Below are positions 63,001 to 64,000 of a DNA stretch of 64,000 nucleotides, piece by piece. Each line of letters opens with the position of its first letter. The first letter of the stretch is position 1. Source of the stretch: Eisenbergiella tayi (GTDB lineage: Bacteria > Bacillota > Clostridia > Lachnospirales > Lachnospiraceae); contig NZ_MPDJ01000006.1 in the NCBI RefSeq assembly GCF_001881565.1, positions 1 through 64,000 on the forward strand, given 5' to 3'. Made by a program: the position numbers and the translations under genes. Below the pieces are notes generated by a model that was given only the letters and a program-made list of their open reading frames with translations, was not told the DNA's origin and searched no databases.

Positions 63001-63101
63001 GTCTTGTGGCGTCCACATTACTTACGCTGCTGCTGATGCCAACTATTTACCTGCTCATCCATAAGAAAAAGCGGAGAAAACTGCATGTTGATGAAGAATA
63101 A
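60084..63101 (+). CDS. RND-family efflux pump (HAE1/SwrC-like)
   Basis: This 1005-residue protein starts at ATG 60084, overlapping the adaptor stop. It has the RND layout: helix 1 (about 10-30), a large outside loop with AMEFNTV-type docking segments, helices 2-6 (about 325-480), a second outside loop (about 545-815) and helices 7-12 (about 820-990). The proton-relay acid is seen in GMIVDNSIVVIE (helix 4), and GIVVNNGILYVD repeats the pattern in the second half. Gram-positive RND pumps such as SwrC of B. subtilis export lipopeptides or drugs. No outer-membrane channel gene is present. Confidence 0.9.
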   Translation: MSLTKLALKRPVSVILIILALAVFGLSSIPGFKMQLTPDMDMPMLIVMTTYPGADPESVDELVTKVVEDSGSTLNGIDSVTSQSAENVSMVMFSYEYGVDIDECYADLRTALDTASLQLPEDASTPVVIELNMSQSADMILNVRAEGELDLKKTLEDTLIPDMESITDVAQVDVSGGTQDYIRVLLREDMLKQYGLNMAAVANYLGAVDFTIPAGSVKQGNQDISVSAAMEFNTVQRLEQVPVITASGSVVHLSDIAEVSMAKEKPDTISKSDGRETISISIQKKQSASVVQVTQKIIKLIDSYMEKNPGIDISIEYNSSDIITSSLWSVGKTLIAGVLISMAVLFIFFGDFKASLIVGSSMPVSILATLILMSMMGYSMNIVTMGSLVIAIGMIVDNSIVVIESCFRWKDSEESYWDAAFKGTKTVTMSIIASTITTIVVYLPLATVDDLAGQLFGQLGFTIVFAMVSSLISAMTLVPLFYLLFKPKEKKNIPANRVLEKITHVYKGFLRKLLHKKWLVLGVTAALVVVAGLMMTRVNMELMPASDEGIVAVSVSFRPGTTLEAKEAAMEKMEALAKAEPDVRSYSVSIESGSTASMRAYLKSDRKLTTADVIEKWNRDTRDYTDMELEISSGGSSMGSGMMSSSTTEIDLRGADMQALKSAALQAQEAMEKVNGVIKVSSSAQDTSTAAKLEIDPMMAMHYGMTPMQVAGSVRNILSGTNVLTVTNNGTEYDVKLEYPEGLYDSMNSLMDATLTNNQGIQVPIREIAKVVYTDAPQTIMKVDGLYQISLTAATTQEAQFTAQKALNSVVRELSYPAGVEVAQDMMTEIMNEEFGVLYRSILIAIFLVFLVMAMQFESPRFSFMVMMCIPFSLVGSIFLLFIVGATISMVSLMGFLMLVGIVVNNGILYVDTVNQLKEEMPLEDALIDAGAIRLRPILMTTLTTILSMVPMGLGLGSNGAMMQGMALVIIGGLVASTLLTLLLMPTIYLLIHKKKRRKLHVDEE

Positions 63102-64000
63102 CGATATCCTTATTATTCATGGTACAGATTATAAGAACATGACGATTCGCCTGCTGGAACAGGCAGGACTGGCAGACTTAATCGGAGACAGAAAGAAAAA
63201 GATTGGCATGAAGCCGAACCTGGTGGTGGCAAAGGACCCTTCCCAGGGTGCCACTACCCATGGAGAACTGCTGGAAGGCGTGATTTGCTATCTGCAGAAT
63301 AACGGCTTCCGGAATATAACCATTATGGAAGGTTCCTGGGTGGGAGACAGCACTCCCGCAGCCTTCCGTGCGGCGGGATATGATCGCATTTCCCGGCAAT
63401 ATGGTGTGGAACTCAAGGATCTGCAGGCGGACACTTGGAAAACCTATGACGCGGCCGGTATGGATATCCGGCTTTGCGACAGCGCCGCAGAAGTGGACTT
63501 TATGATCAATATGCCTGTATTGAAGGGGCACTGCCAGACTACGGTTACCTGTGCCCTGAAAAATAATAAGGGTGTAATTCCCAATTCGGAAAAAAGACGT
63601 TTTCATACCATGGGGCTGCATAAGCCCATCGCCCATCTGAACACGGTGGCCAGGAACGACTTTATTCTGGTTGATAACATCTGCGGGGATCTTGATTTTG
63701 AAGAAGGAGGGAATCCTGTTGTTATGAACCGGATCCTGGCCTTTCTGGATCCGGTGCTCTGTGACTCCTTTGTATGTGAGAGCATGGGATATTCTTCCGA
63801 AGAAGTGGAATATATTACGAGAGCGGAACAGCTTGGTGTGGGCAGTATGGATACCTCGTCGGCCAATGTGGTTTACCTGAATGAGGATTTATCGGATAAA
63901 TCCAAATTTCATATGACCGGCAGGGTAAAAAAGCTCGCTTCCTATACGGACGGCAGGGATGCCTGCAGCGCCTGCTTCGGTTCTCTCATTTATGCGCTGG
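63085..64000 (+). CDS. DUF362 domain protein (3' end outside window)
   Basis: The gene starts inside the pump's last codons (ATG 63085, with GCGGAGAAAA before it; ATG 63091 is the alternative) and runs off the window after 305 residues. The DUF362 core is seen: IGMKPNLVVAKDPSQGATTH (about 40-59), ITIMEGSWVGDST, INMPVLKGHCQTTVTCALKN near 142, and a Cys pair in DACSACFG near 293. DUF362 proteins often pair with iron-sulfur clusters; no reaction is established. The overlap suggests co-transcription with the RND genes. Confidence 0.82.
   Translation, partial: MLMKNNDILIIHGTDYKNMTIRLLEQAGLADLIGDRKKKIGMKPNLVVAKDPSQGATTHGELLEGVICYLQNNGFRNITIMEGSWVGDSTPAAFRAAGYDRISRQYGVELKDLQADTWKTYDAAGMDIRLCDSAAEVDFMINMPVLKGHCQTTVTCALKNNKGVIPNSEKRRFHTMGLHKPIAHLNTVARNDFILVDNICGDLDFEEGGNPVVMNRILAFLDPVLCDSFVCESMGYSSEEVEYITRAEQLGVGSMDTSSANVVYLNEDLSDKSKFHMTGRVKKLASYTDGRDACSACFGSLIYAL

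Noticed and set aside
1..64000. CRISPR arrays, rRNA and tRNA genes
   Set aside because: No regularly spaced repeats, no rRNA-like stretches and no cloverleaf with a recognisable T-arm were found on either strand by eye.

Overview
The window looks like chromosome of an anaerobic low-to-mid GC Firmicute, most likely a gut Lachnospiraceae/Clostridia. I infer this from strong AGGAGG ribosome sites, TTG/GTG starts, a T-box leader, ECF transporters and a Tn1549-type conjugative element. No rRNA or tRNA gene was seen, so the assignment rests on gene content only.

Region 1 (1 to about 36000) is the right-hand part of an integrative conjugative element (ICE). The left part lies outside the window. 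Backbone genes are a giant helicase/methylase, a DUF3848/DUF3849 protein, MobC, a small membrane protein, a PDDEXK nuclease, a MOB relaxase, and at the far end an XRE regulator, a sigma factor, an excisionase and two tandem tyrosine integrases. Between relaxase and XRE gene lies an AT-richer cargo block of about 18.5 kb.

The cargo has two halves. 13011-24427 is a LysR gene divergent from a single-direction set: ATP-grasp ligase, DUF364-type protein, SAM methyltransferase, MFS exporter, lipoprotein and OppBCDF-like importer, and an SbnA-like PLP synthase. I read it as a candidate locus that makes, exports and re-imports a small metal chelator; it matches no system I know by name. 24658-30864 encodes a heterodimeric IrtAB/SiaDE-like ABC transporter followed by an ECF transporter (S component frameshifted, T, and a double ATPase), with a remnant of a DtxR/MntR-type regulator behind it. 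Both halves point to metal, siderophore or heme traffic.

Region 2 (36000-64000) is host chromosome. It holds a LysR-linked methionine-type operon (a Met-rich leader peptide and attenuator, MetN, MetI, a 2-hydroxyacid dehydrogenase, MetQ, an aminotransferase), a Bcp peroxiredoxin, an SPFH/zinc-ribbon and a TM2 protein, a T-box controlled CstA transporter, CorA, a class D beta-lactamase-like lipoprotein, a GNAT enzyme, an Rpn-type nuclease, an ABC/FtsX plus two-component module, and a MarR-controlled RND efflux pump followed by a DUF362 protein cut by the window end.
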